This document shows, piece by piece, positions 17,669-26,899 of a stretch of DNA of 64,000 bases. Within the stretch, counting starts at the first letter, position 1; each line of letters opens with the position of its first letter. Source of the stretch: Falsirhodobacter algicola. GTDB lineage: Bacteria; Pseudomonadota; Alphaproteobacteria; Rhodobacterales; Rhodobacteraceae. The notes beneath the pieces were generated by a model. It did not search any database, was not told where the DNA came from, and was given only the letters and a program-made list of their open reading frames with translations. Location: positions 1,300,501-1,364,500 of the forward strand of contig NZ_CP047289.1 of the NCBI RefSeq assembly GCF_018279165.1, in the 5' to 3' direction. The translations under genes and the position numbers were made by a program.

Positions 17669-18664
17669 TCAAGCGGTGAAACCGTCCGACGTGCGGAAGA
17701 CGCCCGTCTCGATGCCGCGCCAATTGGTCTGAACCGCATCGAGGCGGCGGCGCGTCGCGGGATGCGCGGCGTCCAGAACGCCCAGCTCCACCAGCAGGCG
17801 CGCGATCGCGGCCTCGGCGGCGGGGACATGGCCGTCGGTGATCTTCAGCGCGATGCCCATCCGCTTTTGCGGCAGAATCGCGACATAGACCGCCTCGGCC
17901 CCCATCTTCATCGCAACCCCGTCCATGGCGCGCATCAGTTCGGTATCGGCGCGCCCTTCGCCGGCGACCATCTCGGGATGGGCGGCCATCGCGCGGGCCA
18001 GCCGGGCCGCCGCACGTTCGCGGGGGCCGCCATCATCGCGCGCACCGGCAAAGAAGGCCATCGCCCGCGCCAGCCCCTGCAGCGAAGTCGCGAAATTCGG
18101 GGCCGAGCAGCCGTCGATGCCATATCCGGGCGAGGTTTCGTCCGTCACCTCCTCGAAGGCGGCCTTCACGGCGCGCTGCACGGGATGGTCGATCTCCAGA
18201 TATTCGGCATCCCCGCCCAGATGGCGGTTCAGCGTCAGGAAACCGGCATGTTTGCCCGAACAGTTGTTATGAAGCTGGCACGGCGCCTCGCCAGCGCGGA
18301 TCAGGCGGTCCCGCTCTTCGGTGTCCCACGGCATGTGGCAGCCGCAGCGCAGATCCTGCTCCCGAAGGTTCAGATCCGACAGCCAGCGCCCCACGGTGCC
18401 CGCATGCAGCGCCGCGCCCGAATGGCTGGCGCAGGACAGCGCAAGCTGCCGGTCGGTCAGGCCATGCGCCTCGGCCGCGCCCGATTCCACCAGCGGCAGC
18501 GCCTGAAGCATCTTGCACGAGGATCGCGGAAAGATCACCGCGTTCGGATCGCCCCATGCGCGGACCACCTCCCCATCGGCATGGCAGATCACGGCATGGC
18601 CCAGATGGGTGCTTTCCAGCAATCCGCCCCGCCACAGTTCGGCCATCGCCACAGGTGCCGTCAT
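17669..18664 (-). CDS. asparaginase (L-asparaginase II / ReAV-like family)
   Basis: 331 residues of the PF06089 asparaginase family, unrelated to E. coli type I/II enzymes and resembling the Rhizobium etli inducible enzyme. Hydrolyses asparagine to aspartate and ammonia. The Ser-x2-Lys catalytic tetrad lies in FPRSSCKMLQALP (Ser48 and Lys51), and the conserved Cys/His stretch is LRCGCHMPW and LHNNCSGKHAGF. The ATG at 18664 follows GAGAGGGG. Cytosolic. An upstream in-frame extension of 36 codons is not conserved and was not used. Confidence 0.88.
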   Translation of the reverse strand: MTAPVAMAELWRGGLLESTHLGHAVICHADGEVVRAWGDPNAVIFPRSSCKMLQALPLVESGAAEAHGLTDRQLALSCASHSGAALHAGTVGRWLSDLNLREQDLRCGCHMPWDTEERDRLIRAGEAPCQLHNNCSGKHAGFLTLNRHLGGDAEYLEIDHPVQRAVKAAFEEVTDETSPGYGIDGCSAPNFATSLQGLARAMAFFAGARDDGGPRERAAARLARAMAAHPEMVAGEGRADTELMRAMDGVAMKMGAEAVYVAILPQKRMGIALKITDGHVPAAEAAIARLLVELGVLDAAHPATRRRLDAVQTNWRGIETGVFRTSDGFTA

Positions 18665-18819
18665 CGTTCCGCCCCTCTCACAGATGCGCGATTCGACGGC
18701 AGATCGCCTTTGAAACCGCGCGCAAACCACGGTAAGAACGGTTATCGAGTTGGACAGGCCCGCGCCACCCAAAAGCGCGCAGTCAGGCGGCAGGCCGGGC
18801 CGAAGCAGAGAGGCTGGAC

Positions 18820-19344
18820 ATGAACCCCACGACCACGCGCCTGATCGGCGCCGCCATGCTTGCCCTTGCGGGGACCGGCGCCATTGCGCAGGAATCCACG
18901 AACCGTGTGGCGACCAAGACCGACTGGAGCGTGTTCACCGAGGACAGCCCCAAGGAATGCTGGGGCGTCTCCAGCCCCAAGAAGACCGTGAACAGCCGTG
19001 ACGGCCAGCCGGTGGAAGTGCAGCGCGGCGACATCCTGCTGTTCGTGACCTTCCGCCCCGGTGCAGGCGCGGCGGGCGAGATTTCGTTCACGGGCGGCTA
19101 TCCCTTCGCCGGCGGCTCCACGGTGGATGTGGCGATCAACGGCAAGACCTATGCCATGATGACCGACGGCGAATGGGCATGGCCCGCCGACAGCGGTTCG
19201 GACGGCACGATCCTTGCCGCGATGAAGGCCGGGTCCGAGGCGGTTCTGACGGCGCGTTCCTCGCGCGGGACGCAGACGCAGGACACCTTCTCGCTCATGG
19301 GCTTCACGGCCGCGATGCAAGAAGCCGAGAACCGCTGCAAGTAA
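18820..19344 (+). CDS. IalB-family (invasion associated locus B) periplasmic protein
   Basis: 174 residues with a signal peptide (cleavage after TGAIAQ, about residue 24). The mature part matches the IalB family: WSVFTEDSPKECWGVSSPK, RGDILLFVTFRPG, GEISFTGGYPF, and a C-terminal FSLMGFTAAMQEAENRC with a second Cys likely to pair with the first. The family is widespread in non-pathogenic alphaproteobacteria and its role, probably envelope integrity, is not settled. It ends in a strong intrinsic terminator, so it is a single-gene unit. Confidence 0.85.
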   Translation: MNPTTTRLIGAAMLALAGTGAIAQESTNRVATKTDWSVFTEDSPKECWGVSSPKKTVNSRDGQPVEVQRGDILLFVTFRPGAGAAGEISFTGGYPFAGGSTVDVAINGKTYAMMTDGEWAWPADSGSDGTILAAMKAGSEAVLTARSSRGTQTQDTFSLMGFTAAMQEAENRCK

Positions 19345-19364
19345 GCCATGCGGCATGTGCAGGG

Positions 19365-19391
19365 CGCCCCGGCAGGTTCCGGGGCGTTTTT
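19365..19391 (+). terminator. Rho-independent terminator of the IalB-like gene
   Basis: Perfect 8-bp stem CGCCCCGG/CCGGGGCG, six-base loop (CAGGTT), followed directly by TTTTT. It is 20 bases after the IalB-like stop. Confidence 0.93.
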
Positions 19392-19394
19392 GCA

Positions 19395-19423
19395 TTTAAA
19401 TCGACGCCGAAATCCACTATATA
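19395..19423 (+). promoter_or_regulatory. candidate sigma-70 promoter of rlmN
   Basis: TTTAAA (19395-19400), 17 bases, TATATA (19418-19423), in a locally AT-rich patch between the terminator and the rlmN ATG at 19448. The -10 is good, the -35 is a weak match. Confidence 0.42.
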
Positions 19424-19447
19424 ACCGTCTTCACCCCCGAGGATGCC

Positions 19448-20623
19448 ATGAACGCCACCGCCCCCATCACGCAGGACGTGCTGACCCTTCCGCGCAAGCT
19501 GCCGGAGGGCAGGACCAACATCATCGGCCTGACGCGGCCGCAGCTTCACGCCGCGCTGATGGCGATGGGCACGCCCGAGCGGCAGGCCAAGATGCGCGTG
19601 GGTCAGGTGTGGCAGTGGCTCTATCATTGGGGCGTGCGCGACTTTGCGCAGATGACCAACCTCGCCAAGGATTACCGCGCCAAGCTGGCCGAGCATTTCG
19701 ACATCGTCATCCCCGAAGTGGTGGAGCGCAAGATCTCCGAAGACGGCACGCGCAAATACCTCGTGCGCATCGCCGGCGGCCATGAGGTCGAGACGGTCTA
19801 TATCCCCGAGGAAGGGCGCGGCACGCTCTGCGTGTCCAGTCAGGTCGGCTGCACGCTCACCTGTTCGTTCTGCCATACGGGCACGCAGAAGCTGGTCCGC
19901 AACCTCACCGCCGGTGAGATCGTGGGCCAGTTGATGCTGGCGCGCGACGATCTGGGCGAATGGCCCGAACAGGGCGCGCCCAAGGAGGAAACGCGCCTCG
20001 TGTCGAACATCGTGCTGATGGGCATGGGCGAGCCGCTCTACAACTTCGACAATGTCCGCGACGCGATGAAGGTCGTGATGGATGGCGAGGGGCTGAGCCT
20101 GTCGCGCCGCCGCATCACCCTCTCCACCTCGGGTGTGGTGCCCGAGATCGCCAAGACCGCCGAAGAGATCGGCTGCCTTCTGGCCGTCAGCTTCCACGCC
20201 ACCACCGACGAGGTGCGCGACAAGCTGGTGCCGATCAACAAGCGTTGGAACATCAAGGCGCTGCTGGATGCGCTGCGCGAATATCCCAAGCTGTCCAATT
20301 CCGAACGGATCACCTTCGAATACGTCATGCTGAAGGGCGTGAACGACACCGACGCCGATGCGCGCCGGCTGGTGAAGCTGATTGCGGGCATCCCGGCCAA
20401 GATCAACCTGATCCCCTTCAACGAATGGCCCGGCAGCGCCTATCAGCGTTCGGACTGGGAGCGGATCGAGAAATTCGCCGACATCATCTACCATGCCGGC
20501 TACGCCTCCCCCATCCGCAAGCCGCGCGGCGAGGACATCATGGCCGCCTGCGGTCAGTTGAAATCCGCGACCGAGCGGGCCCGCAAATCGCGCGCCGAGA
20601 TCGCGGCCGAAGCCGGGATGTGA
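19448..20623 (+). CDS. rlmN: 23S rRNA (adenine2503-C2)-methyltransferase RlmN
   Basis: 391 residues. Radical-SAM enzyme that methylates C2 of A2503 in 23S rRNA and A37 of some tRNAs. The cluster motif Cys135-x3-Cys139-x2-Cys142 is in [24 protein letters not shown], the GGEP-equivalent SAM-binding block, is near residue 197, and the second catalytic Cys is in the C-terminal [10 protein letters not shown]. Start ATG 19448 follows GAGG. Own promoter candidate upstream. Confidence 0.96.
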   Translation: MNATAPITQDVLTLPRKLPEGRTNIIGLTRPQLHAALMAMGTPERQAKMRVGQVWQWLYHWGVRDFAQMTNLAKDYRAKLAEHFDIVIPEVVERKISEDGTRKYLVRIAGGHEVETVYIPEEGRGTLCVSSQVGCTLTCSFCHTGTQKLVRNLTAGEIVGQLMLARDDLGEWPEQGAPKEETRLVSNIVLMGMGEPLYNFDNVRDAMKVVMDGEGLSLSRRRITLSTSGVVPEIAKTAEEIGCLLAVSFHATTDEVRDKLVPINKRWNIKALLDALREYPKLSNSERITFEYVMLKGVNDTDADARRLVKLIAGIPAKINLIPFNEWPGSAYQRSDWERIEKFADIIYHAGYASPIRKPRGEDIMAACGQLKSATERARKSRAEIAAEAGM

Positions 20624-20624
20624 G

Positions 20625-20649
20625 GGAACGACCGTCCCCCTTTGCGGTT
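20625..20649 (+). promoter_or_regulatory. candidate sigma-EcfG promoter (one mismatch) of DUF2945 gene
   Basis: GGAAC (20625-20629), 16 bases, GGTT (20646-20649), starting two bases after the rlmN stop. The -10 differs from CGTT by one base. The predicted transcript would begin close to the ribosome site of the DUF2945 gene. Confidence 0.45.
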
Positions 20650-20670
20650 CACCCGTGAAAGGAGAACGAC

Positions 20671-20886
20671 ATGTCGAATTTCCACAAGGGTGACCGCGTT
20701 CGGTGGAACTGGGGCGGCAACACCGCCGAGGCGGCGGTGGAAGATATCTTCCCCCGCCGCGTGCAGCGCACGCTGAAGGGCAAGAAGGTCACGCGCAACG
20801 GCTCCAAGAAGAACCCCGCCTACCTGCTGAAACAGGAAGACGGGGACAAGATCCTGAAGCTGCACTCCGAATTGTCGAAGGCCTAG
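20671..20886 (+). CDS. DUF2945 (HVA1-type Tudor-like) small protein
   Basis: 71 residues. KGDRVRWNWGGNTAEAAVEDIF followed by GKKVTRNGSKKNPAYLLKQEDG and KLHSELSKA is the standard DUF2945 pattern, a small basic SH3/Tudor-like fold whose role is unknown. AAAGGAG precedes the ATG. An EcfG-like promoter with one mismatch lies just upstream, and such genes are often stress-induced. Convergent with the LOG gene, sharing CTAG. Confidence 0.85.
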   Translation: MSNFHKGDRVRWNWGGNTAEAAVEDIFPRRVQRTLKGKKVTRNGSKKNPAYLLKQEDGDKILKLHSELSKA

Positions 20887-21722
20887 CGCACCAGCGGGCC
20901 GAGCGGCGGTTCTTCCCACGTATCCAGCGCCGCGACGGCCTCTTCGGCGGTTTCCACGTATTGGAACAGCTCGAGATCCGCCGCCGCGATGGTGCCGAAG
21001 GATTCCAGCGCATCGAGGTTCAGGATCGCCTCCCAGAAGGCGCGCCCGAACAGCAGCACGGGAATGCGCTTCATGCGGCGCGTCTGGATCAGGGTCAGCG
21101 TCTCGAACATCTCGTCAAGCGTGCCGAAGCCGCCGGGGAAGACGCAGAGCGCTTCGGCCCGCATCAGGAAATGCATCTTCCGCAGCGCGAAGTAGTGGAA
21201 GTTGAACGAGAGTTCGGGCGTGACATAGGCGTTCGGCGCCTGCTCGAACGGCAGCACGATGTTCAGACCCACCGAGCGGCCCCCCGCTTCGGCGGCGCCG
21301 CGGTTTCCCGCCTCCATCACGCCCGGCCCGCCGCCGGTGCAGATGATGCCCCGGCGCCCGCCATCGGCAAGGCTCCGCTCGGTCATCAGATGGGCGAAGC
21401 GGCGCGCCTCGTCGTAGAAATGCGACAGCTCGGCCAGCGCGGGCGTGCGCGCCGTCTCCTTGCGGGCGGGTTCGGGAATGCGCGCGCCGCCGAACAGGAC
21501 GATGGTGCTGTCCACGCCCTCTTCGTCCAGCGACATCTGCACCTTCAGCAGCTCCAGCTGCAGGCGCACGGGGCGAAGTTCCTCGCGCGTCAGGAAATCC
21601 TCGTCGGCGAAGGCCAGCCGATAGGCGGGGGAGCGGCTTTGCGGCGTGTCGGGCACGCGGTCGGCGGTCTGCCGATCCTGTGCCGAGTGACGCAGCGGGT
21701 GCTTGCGGGTATCTTCGTTCAT
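20883..21722 (-). CDS. LOG-family protein (Rossmann-fold nucleotide phosphoribohydrolase-like)
   Basis: 279 residues. The LOG signature pair is intact: [14 protein letters not shown] (about residues 128-141) and [12 protein letters not shown] (about 196-207). Family members cleave cytokinin- or purine-nucleoside 5'-monophosphates to base plus ribose phosphate; older annotations call them lysine decarboxylases. The N-terminal 60 residues (rich in Arg, Pro and Asp) precede the fold and are typical of the longer bacterial subgroup. Cytosolic. Convergent overlap of four bases with the DUF2945 gene; divergent from dapD. Confidence 0.87.
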   Translation of the reverse strand: MNEDTRKHPLRHSAQDRQTADRVPDTPQSRSPAYRLAFADEDFLTREELRPVRLQLELLKVQMSLDEEGVDSTIVLFGGARIPEPARKETARTPALAELSHFYDEARRFAHLMTERSLADGGRRGIICTGGGPGVMEAGNRGAAEAGGRSVGLNIVLPFEQAPNAYVTPELSFNFHYFALRKMHFLMRAEALCVFPGGFGTLDEMFETLTLIQTRRMKRIPVLLFGRAFWEAILNLDALESFGTIAAADLELFQYVETAEEAVAALDTWEEPPLGPLVR

Positions 21723-21796
21723 CTGCCGTCCTTCGCGAGTTGCGGGGCGTATCCCCCGCGTTTATAGCCTCGGACAGCCAATGGAAAGGATGCCCC

Positions 21797-22621
21797 ATGA
21801 CCGACGCAGCGCTGGAAGCCGCCATCGAAGCCGCCTGGGATGCGCGTGACACCATCACCCCCGCCACCACCGGAGAGGCGCGCGACGCGATTGAGGCGAC
21901 GCTGTCCGCCCTTGATGCCGGAACGCTGCGCGTCGCCGAAAAGCGGGGGCAGGACTGGCATGTGAACCAATGGGCGAAGAAGGCCGTGCTGCTGGGCTTC
22001 CGCCTGAAGGACATGGAACTGCAATCGGGCGGCCCGCAGGGCGGCGGCTGGTGGGACAAGGTGGACAGCAAGTTCGCCGGTTGGAGCGAGACCGAATGGA
22101 AGGCCGCAGGCTTCCGCGCGGTGCCCAACTGCGTCGTCCGCCGCTCGGCCTATATCGCCAAGGGCGTGGTGCTGATGCCCTCCTTCGTGAACCTCGGGGC
22201 CTTCGTCGACGAAGGCACGATGGTCGATACCTGGGCCACGGTCGGGTCCTGCGCGCAGATCGGGCGCAACGTGCACCTGTCGGGCGGCGTCGGCATCGGC
22301 GGCGTGCTGGAGCCGATGCAGGCCGGTCCCACCATCATCGAGGACAACTGCTTCATCGGGGCCCGCTCCGAAGTGGTGGAAGGCGTGATCGTGCGCGAAG
22401 GCTCGGTCCTTGGGATGGGCGTCTATCTTGGCCAATCGACCAAGATCTTCGACCGCGAAACCGGCGAAGTCAGCTATGGCGAGGTTCCGGCCGGGTCGGT
22501 CGTCGTCTCCGGCAGCCTGCCCTCGCGCAATGGCGTGCACCTCTATTGCGCGGTGATCGTGAAGAAAGTGGATGCGAAAACCCGGTCCAAAACCTCGATC
22601 AACGAACTTTTGCGTGATTGA
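21797..22621 (+). CDS. dapD: 2,3,4,5-tetrahydropyridine-2,6-dicarboxylate N-succinyltransferase
   Basis: 274 residues, the exact family size. Succinylates tetrahydrodipicolinate in the succinylase route to diaminopimelate and lysine. N-terminal helical domain (1-100), then the left-handed hexapeptide-repeat helix from [22 protein letters not shown] through [13 protein letters not shown] and [11 protein letters not shown]-like turns, ending in the basic C-terminus [14 protein letters not shown]. Works with dapE about 0.8 kb downstream. ATG 21797 follows GGAAAGGA. Confidence 0.97.
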   Translation: MTDAALEAAIEAAWDARDTITPATTGEARDAIEATLSALDAGTLRVAEKRGQDWHVNQWAKKAVLLGFRLKDMELQSGGPQGGGWWDKVDSKFAGWSETEWKAAGFRAVPNCVVRRSAYIAKGVVLMPSFVNLGAFVDEGTMVDTWATVGSCAQIGRNVHLSGGVGIGGVLEPMQAGPTIIEDNCFIGARSEVVEGVIVREGSVLGMGVYLGQSTKIFDRETGEVSYGEVPAGSVVVSGSLPSRNGVHLYCAVIVKKVDAKTRSKTSINELLRD

Positions 22622-22626
22622 TCTGC

Positions 22627-22652
22627 GGAACTCTGCCCGGTGATCCCGCGTT
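22627..22652 (+). promoter_or_regulatory. sigma-EcfG promoter of the GlsB-type gene
   Basis: GGAAC (22627-22631), 17 bases, CGTT (22649-22652): a perfect match to the general stress response promoter. The expected start point is about 30 bases before the ATG at 22690, leaving room for GAAGGGGA. Confidence 0.75.
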
Positions 22653-22689
22653 GGCGGGCCGACACCTATCACCGGAAGGGGAACAGAAA

Positions 22690-22944
22690 ATGCAAGGTAT
22701 GGGCTGGATTGCCGCCATCATCGTCGGGGCCATCGCAGGCTGGATCGCCGAGAAACTGATGAAGTCCGATCACGGGCTTCTGATGAACATCATTCTCGGC
22801 ATCCTTGGCGCGGTGATCATGAACTTCCTGCTCGTGACCCTTCTGGGCGCGACGCTGGGCGGCTGGCTGGGCCAACTGGTGGTGGGCGTGATCGGCGCCT
22901 GCATCCTGATCGCCCTTGGCCGCGTGCTGCGTCGCAAGACCTGA
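22690..22944 (+). CDS. GlsB/YeaQ/YmgE-family small membrane protein
   Basis: 84 residues with three membrane segments (about residues 5-20, 31-52 and 58-78). MGWIAAIIVGAIAGWIAEKLM and GLLMNIILGILGAVIMNFLL are diagnostic of the transglycosylase-associated (Gls24-neighbour) stress family. Function unknown, generally induced in stationary phase or osmotic stress. A perfect sigma-EcfG promoter precedes it and a strong terminator follows, so it is a one-gene general stress unit. Confidence 0.9.
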   Translation: MQGMGWIAAIIVGAIAGWIAEKLMKSDHGLLMNIILGILGAVIMNFLLVTLLGATLGGWLGQLVVGVIGACILIALGRVLRRKT

Positions 22945-22967
22945 CACCGCCGGAACGCACGGAAACA

Positions 22968-22991
22968 GGCGGCCTTCGGGCCGCCTTTTTT
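22968..22991 (+). terminator. Rho-independent terminator of the GlsB-type gene
   Basis: Perfect 7-bp stem GGCGGCC/GGCCGCC with a TTCG tetraloop followed by TTTTTT, about 24 bases after the stop. Confidence 0.95.
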
Positions 22992-23062
22992 CATGCCCGC
23001 CCGCCGGGTTGCACTGCCGCTGTGAACCTGCGACACCAAAACGACACCGCAGGGATACGGAT

Positions 23063-23383
23063 ATGAGCGAGAAGCGCCCCCAACAGGTCTATACGCTGCT
23101 GATCGAAGTCGGTCGCAAGCCCGGCGACGGGCTTCCCGGCAAGGCGACGGGGGCGGCGCTGCTCTGCTACGCCTCGGGCGTCGACGAGGCGGAGGCCGTG
23201 CGCGAAACGGTGGCGATCCTGAAGCAGGCCGATCTCGCGCCGCTGGATGTTTCGGGCTACGGCACCTTGGACGAACGCGAAAAGGCCGGCGATGAGATCG
23301 ACGCCGAGGAACGCGCCCTGATGGAACGCGCCTTGGCCGAAAACTCGGTCATCGTCGCCCAGATGACCCCCTTCTACGAGTGA
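23063..23383 (+). CDS. hypothetical protein upstream of dapE
   Basis: 106 residues that I do not recognise. The N-terminus [20 protein letters not shown] and the central [31 protein letters not shown] suggest a small alpha/beta (ferredoxin-like) fold; the C-terminal third is acidic and helical ([21 protein letters not shown]). No signal peptide or membrane span, no cysteine pair of note. It begins after a terminator and its stop is four bases before the dapE ATG, so it is cotranscribed with dapE. No function assigned. Confidence 0.78.
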   Translation: MSEKRPQQVYTLLIEVGRKPGDGLPGKATGAALLCYASGVDEAEAVRETVAILKQADLAPLDVSGYGTLDEREKAGDEIDAEERALMERALAENSVIVAQMTPFYE

Positions 23384-23387
23384 TCCG

Positions 23388-24527
23388 ATGACCGACCCCG
23401 TTGCCCTGACTGCCGATCTCGTCCGTTGCCCCTCCGTCACCCCGAACGAGGCGGGGGCGCTGGTGCTGATGGAGCGTTTGTTGACCGAAGCGGGCTTCGA
23501 GTGCACGCGGGTGGACCGGGGCGGCATCTCCAACCTCTTTGCCCGCTGGGGCCGACCGGGGGCGAACCGCACCTTCGGCTATAACGGCCATGTGGATGTG
23601 GTGCCGGTGGGCAATGCCGCCGACTGGACCCATGACCCCTTCGGCGCCGTGATCGAGGATGGCTGGCTCTATGGGCGCGGCGCGACGGATATGAAATCGG
23701 GTGTCGCCGCCTTTGCCGCCGCCGCGATCGATTTCGTTGCGGACACGCCCCCCGACGGCGCGATCATCCTTGCCCTGACCGGCGACGAGGAGGCCGATGC
23801 CCATCACGGCACCGTCGCCCTTCTGGATTGGATGGCCGAGACCGGCGAGAAGATGGATGTCTGCCTCGTCGGAGAGCCGACATCGGCCGAGGCGATCGGC
23901 GACATGATGAAGGTCGGGCGGCGCGGCTCGGTCACGGTGCGCTTCACCGCGCGCGGGGTGCAGGGCCATGTCGCCTATCCGCACCGGGCGCGCAATCCGG
24001 TGGCGGCGCTGGCGAAACTGATCGCGGCGCTGGAATCGACGCCGCTCGATGCGGGCAACGCGCATTTCGACGCCTCCACCCTTGCGACCGTCACCTTCGA
24101 TGTCGGCAATCCCGCCACCAACGTCATCCCGGCCGAGGCGCGGGCCGCCGTCAACATCCGCTTCAACGACGAACATAGCGGCGACAGCCTGATCGCCCGC
24201 CTTGCCGCCGAGGCCGCGAAGATCGAGGCCGAAACCGGCGTCACCATCACCCTCGCCTCGCAGATCACGGGCGATTCCTTCGTCACGCCGCCCGGCGATC
24301 TGACGCGCCTCGTGGCCGGCGCGGTGGAGGCCGAGACCGGCCGCCGTCCCGAACCTTCCACCTCGGGCGGAACGTCGGATGCGCGCTTCGTGAAGGATCA
24401 CTGCCCGGTGCTGGAATTCGGGCTGGTGTCGCACCGGATGCATGCGGTGGATGAACGGGTGCGCGTCGATGACATCGGGGCGCTGAAGGCGATCTACACC
24501 CGCATCCTGCGCGACTATTTCGCCTAG
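23388..24527 (+). CDS. dapE: succinyl-diaminopimelate desuccinylase
   Basis: 379 residues, M20 metallopeptidase family. Removes succinate from N-succinyl-LL-diaminopimelate. Metal and catalytic sites: [10 protein letters not shown] (His about 66), RGATDMKSG (Asp about 100), [10 protein letters not shown] (Glu pair about 134), and the C-terminal SHRMHAVDE His. Lid domain in the middle with [11 protein letters not shown]. Together with asd, dapD and dapB it covers much of the lysine/DAP pathway. Convergent with the NYN gene, sharing CTAG. Confidence 0.96.
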   Translation: MTDPVALTADLVRCPSVTPNEAGALVLMERLLTEAGFECTRVDRGGISNLFARWGRPGANRTFGYNGHVDVVPVGNAADWTHDPFGAVIEDGWLYGRGATDMKSGVAAFAAAAIDFVADTPPDGAIILALTGDEEADAHHGTVALLDWMAETGEKMDVCLVGEPTSAEAIGDMMKVGRRGSVTVRFTARGVQGHVAYPHRARNPVAALAKLIAALESTPLDAGNAHFDASTLATVTFDVGNPATNVIPAEARAAVNIRFNDEHSGDSLIARLAAEAAKIEAETGVTITLASQITGDSFVTPPGDLTRLVAGAVEAETGRRPEPSTSGGTSDARFVKDHCPVLEFGLVSHRMHAVDERVRVDDIGALKAIYTRILRDYFA

Positions 24528-25243
24528 GCGATGTCGCGCGCCAGAAGCTGGCCGCCCTCGCCCATCACCACCTCGAATCGGCTGACTTTGCGGATCAGGT
24601 CCGACAGCTTCGCCGCGCCATAGGTGCGCGTGTCGAAATCGGGATTGGCTTGGGTGATGTACTGCCCGATCTGGCCCAGCGAATACCACTCCCCCTCGGG
24701 GTCGATGGCGCGCATGGCGGCGGCGATCAGGGGGATGGCGTTGGCCGGGGCATCCTTGGCCGGGCGCGGGGTGACGGGCAGTTCGGGCTGCGGCTCCTCT
24801 TCGCGGGCGTTCAGGTTCTCGACATAGATGAACCGCTTGCAGGCCATGCGGAAGGCTTCGGGGGTCTTCTTCTCGCCGATGCCATAGACATCGAGGCCTT
24901 GCTCGCGGATGCGGGCGGCAAGGCGGGTGAAATCGCTGTCGGAACTGACCAGAACGAAGCCGTCGAACAGCCCCGAATGCAGGAAATCCATCGCCGCGAT
25001 GACCAGCCCGATATCGGAGGCGTTCTTGCCCCGCGTATTGGAAAACTGCTGATCGGCCACCAGCCCCAGATGGGCCACCTTCTCGGCCCAATTCTTCAGA
25101 CGCAGCGCCGACCAGTCGCCGTAGATGCGCCGGACCGACGCTTCGCCCAAGGACGCGATCTCTTCGAAGATCGCCTCGGCGTAATGGGCCGGAATGTTGT
25201 CGGCGTCGATGAGAACGCAAAGGCGGGGGGTGCGGCTGTCCAT
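24524..25243 (-). CDS. NYN-domain (PIN-like) ribonuclease with LOTUS/OST-HTH domain
   Basis: 239 residues. N-terminal NYN domain (about 5-140) with acidic active-site residues in [27 protein letters not shown] and [15 protein letters not shown]-terminal OST-HTH/LOTUS RNA-binding domain (about 165-238) with [21 protein letters not shown] and [12 protein letters not shown]. This is the bacterial counterpart of MARF1/Limkain-type proteins: a predicted RNA endonuclease joined to an RNA-binding module. Target RNAs unknown. AAGGAG precedes ATG 25243. Convergent with dapE. Confidence 0.87.
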   Translation of the reverse strand: MDSRTPRLCVLIDADNIPAHYAEAIFEEIASLGEASVRRIYGDWSALRLKNWAEKVAHLGLVADQQFSNTRGKNASDIGLVIAAMDFLHSGLFDGFVLVSSDSDFTRLAARIREQGLDVYGIGEKKTPEAFRMACKRFIYVENLNAREEEPQPELPVTPRPAKDAPANAIPLIAAAMRAIDPEGEWYSLGQIGQYITQANPDFDTRTYGAAKLSDLIRKVSRFEVVMGEGGQLLARDIA

Positions 25244-25328
25244 GACGGCTCCTTCTTTGGCGATGTTGTAGCAGAGCCCGTGGCCGATGCCAGCGCCCGG
25301 CCTATCTTCCGGCGAACAGGAGGATATC

Positions 25329-25598
25329 ATGAAATACATCGCCCTTGTTGCCGCCGGCCTTGCGCTGGCCGCGTGCCAACCGACGACCAAGACCACCGTG
25401 GTGGATGTCACCACCTGCGATCCGACGCCCTATGCCGACTGGGTCGGCAAGGATTCCCGCACGCTGACCGGCGCGGAAACCCCCTATACGATGCGCATCA
25501 TCCGCCCGAACCAGCCCGTCACGCTCGACTTCAACCCGACGCGGCTGAATGTCGAGACGGACGCCAAGGGCATCATCACCGCCGTGCGCTGCGGCTAG
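25329..25598 (+). CDS. I78-type peptidase inhibitor lipoprotein
   Basis: 89 residues. Signal peptide with a lipobox LALAAC (Cys16), so an outer- or inner-membrane lipoprotein. The mature part CDPTPYADWVGKDS...MRIIRPNQPVTLDFNPTRLN...GIITAVRCG is the Inhibitor_I78 pattern, with two cysteines that should pair. Family members inhibit serine peptidases; a periplasmic protective role is inferred. CAGGAGGA precedes the ATG. Its stop overlaps the mltB stop (CTAG) tail-to-tail. Confidence 0.8.
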   Translation: MKYIALVAAGLALAACQPTTKTTVVDVTTCDPTPYADWVGKDSRTLTGAETPYTMRIIRPNQPVTLDFNPTRLNVETDAKGIITAVRCG

Positions 25599-26827
25599 CG
25601 CAGCCGCGCCAAGAGCGACGCCGACGGATAGCCGTCGGGGATCAACCCGGCCGAACGCTGATAGGCGGTGATCGCCGCCACGGTGTTCGGCCCCACACGC
25701 CCGTCGCTGCCCTGCGTGTCGAACCCGCGCTGCGTCAGACGCTGCTGCAATTCGCGCGTCTGATCGCGGTTCAGCGGCGCTTCGGCGTCCGAGGGGATGT
25801 TGCGGATCGGGCCGAGGCCCTTCAGCCGGTCCGACAGATGCCCCACCGCGATGACATAGCTGTCGGCGGCGTTGTAGCGTTCGATGGCGCGGAAGTTCTG
25901 GAAGATGAGGAAGGCCGCCCCCTTGGAGCCGCCCGGCAGCAGGATCGACGCCTCGCCCTGCGGCAAGGCGCGCCCATCGGCCGACCGCACGCCCTGCGCC
26001 GCCCATGCCGAGGAGGACATCCGCGTCGATTTGCCGATGCTGCTGTAGTTGAAGCCCTGCGGCAGCACGACCTCCATCCCCCAGATCCCGCCGCGCTGCC
26101 AGCCCGACCGCGCGAGGTAGTTCGCCGTGGAGGCCAGCGCGTCCGTCGGATCGTCCGACCAGATGTCGCGCCGCCCGTCGCCGTTGAAATCGACCGCATA
26201 GCCAAGGAAGGACGAGGGCATGAACTGCGTATGCCCCATCGCCCCCGCCCAGCTTCCGGTCATGTTGTCCGGCGTCACGTCGCCCGCCTGAACGATCTTC
26301 AGCGCGTCGATCAGCTGCGTCTCGAAGAAGCTGGCGCGCCGACCGTGATAGGCGAGCGTGCTCAGACTCTCGATCAGGTGGAAGCTGCCGCGATTGCCGC
26401 CATAGTTGGATTCCATCCCCCAGACGGCCACCACCACTTCCTTGTCGACGCCGTAGCGGGCCTCGATCGCGTTCAGCGTCGTGGCATAGCGCGCCAGCAT
26501 CGCCCGGCCGTTGTCGATCCGCGACTGCGACACCGCGCTGTCCAGATATTGCCACACCGTCTTGGTGAATTCCGACTGCCGCCCGTCGAGCCGCACGGCC
26601 TCGGTGTTGTAATGCACGCCCGCGAAGGCCCGGTTCAGCGTGGCCGGGCTGATGCCCGCACGTTCCGCCCGCGGGCGGAAGGCCGCGATCCACGACTGAT
26701 AGCCGGATTCGGAGCCGGCATCGGCGCTCGGCACCGGCATCGGCCGGGGCGAGGAGGTGACGTTGGCCGGGCTGGTGCAGGCCCCCAGAAGGGTCAGCAC
26801 GCTGGCCGTCAGAAGGATGTTCCGCAT
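25595..26827 (-). CDS. MltB-type lytic murein transglycosylase with PG-binding domain
   Basis: 410 residues. Lipoprotein signal with lipobox LLGAC (Cys17). The SLT-like catalytic domain (about 40-330) has the catalytic Glu139 in WGMESNYGGNRGSF and MGHTQFMPSSF, typical of family 3 lytic transglycosylases that cut the MurNAc-GlcNAc bond to form 1,6-anhydroMurNAc. C-terminal peptidoglycan-binding domain_1 (about 345-405: LNRDQTRELQQRL, DGRVGPNTVAAI). Acts in the periplasm in wall remodelling. It follows rnr on the same strand. Confidence 0.93.
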   Translation of the reverse strand: MRNILLTASVLTLLGACTSPANVTSSPRPMPVPSADAGSESGYQSWIAAFRPRAERAGISPATLNRAFAGVHYNTEAVRLDGRQSEFTKTVWQYLDSAVSQSRIDNGRAMLARYATTLNAIEARYGVDKEVVVAVWGMESNYGGNRGSFHLIESLSTLAYHGRRASFFETQLIDALKIVQAGDVTPDNMTGSWAGAMGHTQFMPSSFLGYAVDFNGDGRRDIWSDDPTDALASTANYLARSGWQRGGIWGMEVVLPQGFNYSSIGKSTRMSSSAWAAQGVRSADGRALPQGEASILLPGGSKGAAFLIFQNFRAIERYNAADSYVIAVGHLSDRLKGLGPIRNIPSDAEAPLNRDQTRELQQRLTQRGFDTQGSDGRVGPNTVAAITAYQRSAGLIPDGYPSASLLARLR

Positions 26828-26899
26828 GGATCTCTACCGCTCGGTTCTTATCGTTGGGCCAAAGTGTAGCGGCATCGGGACAGGAGACAAAGGCCCGTC

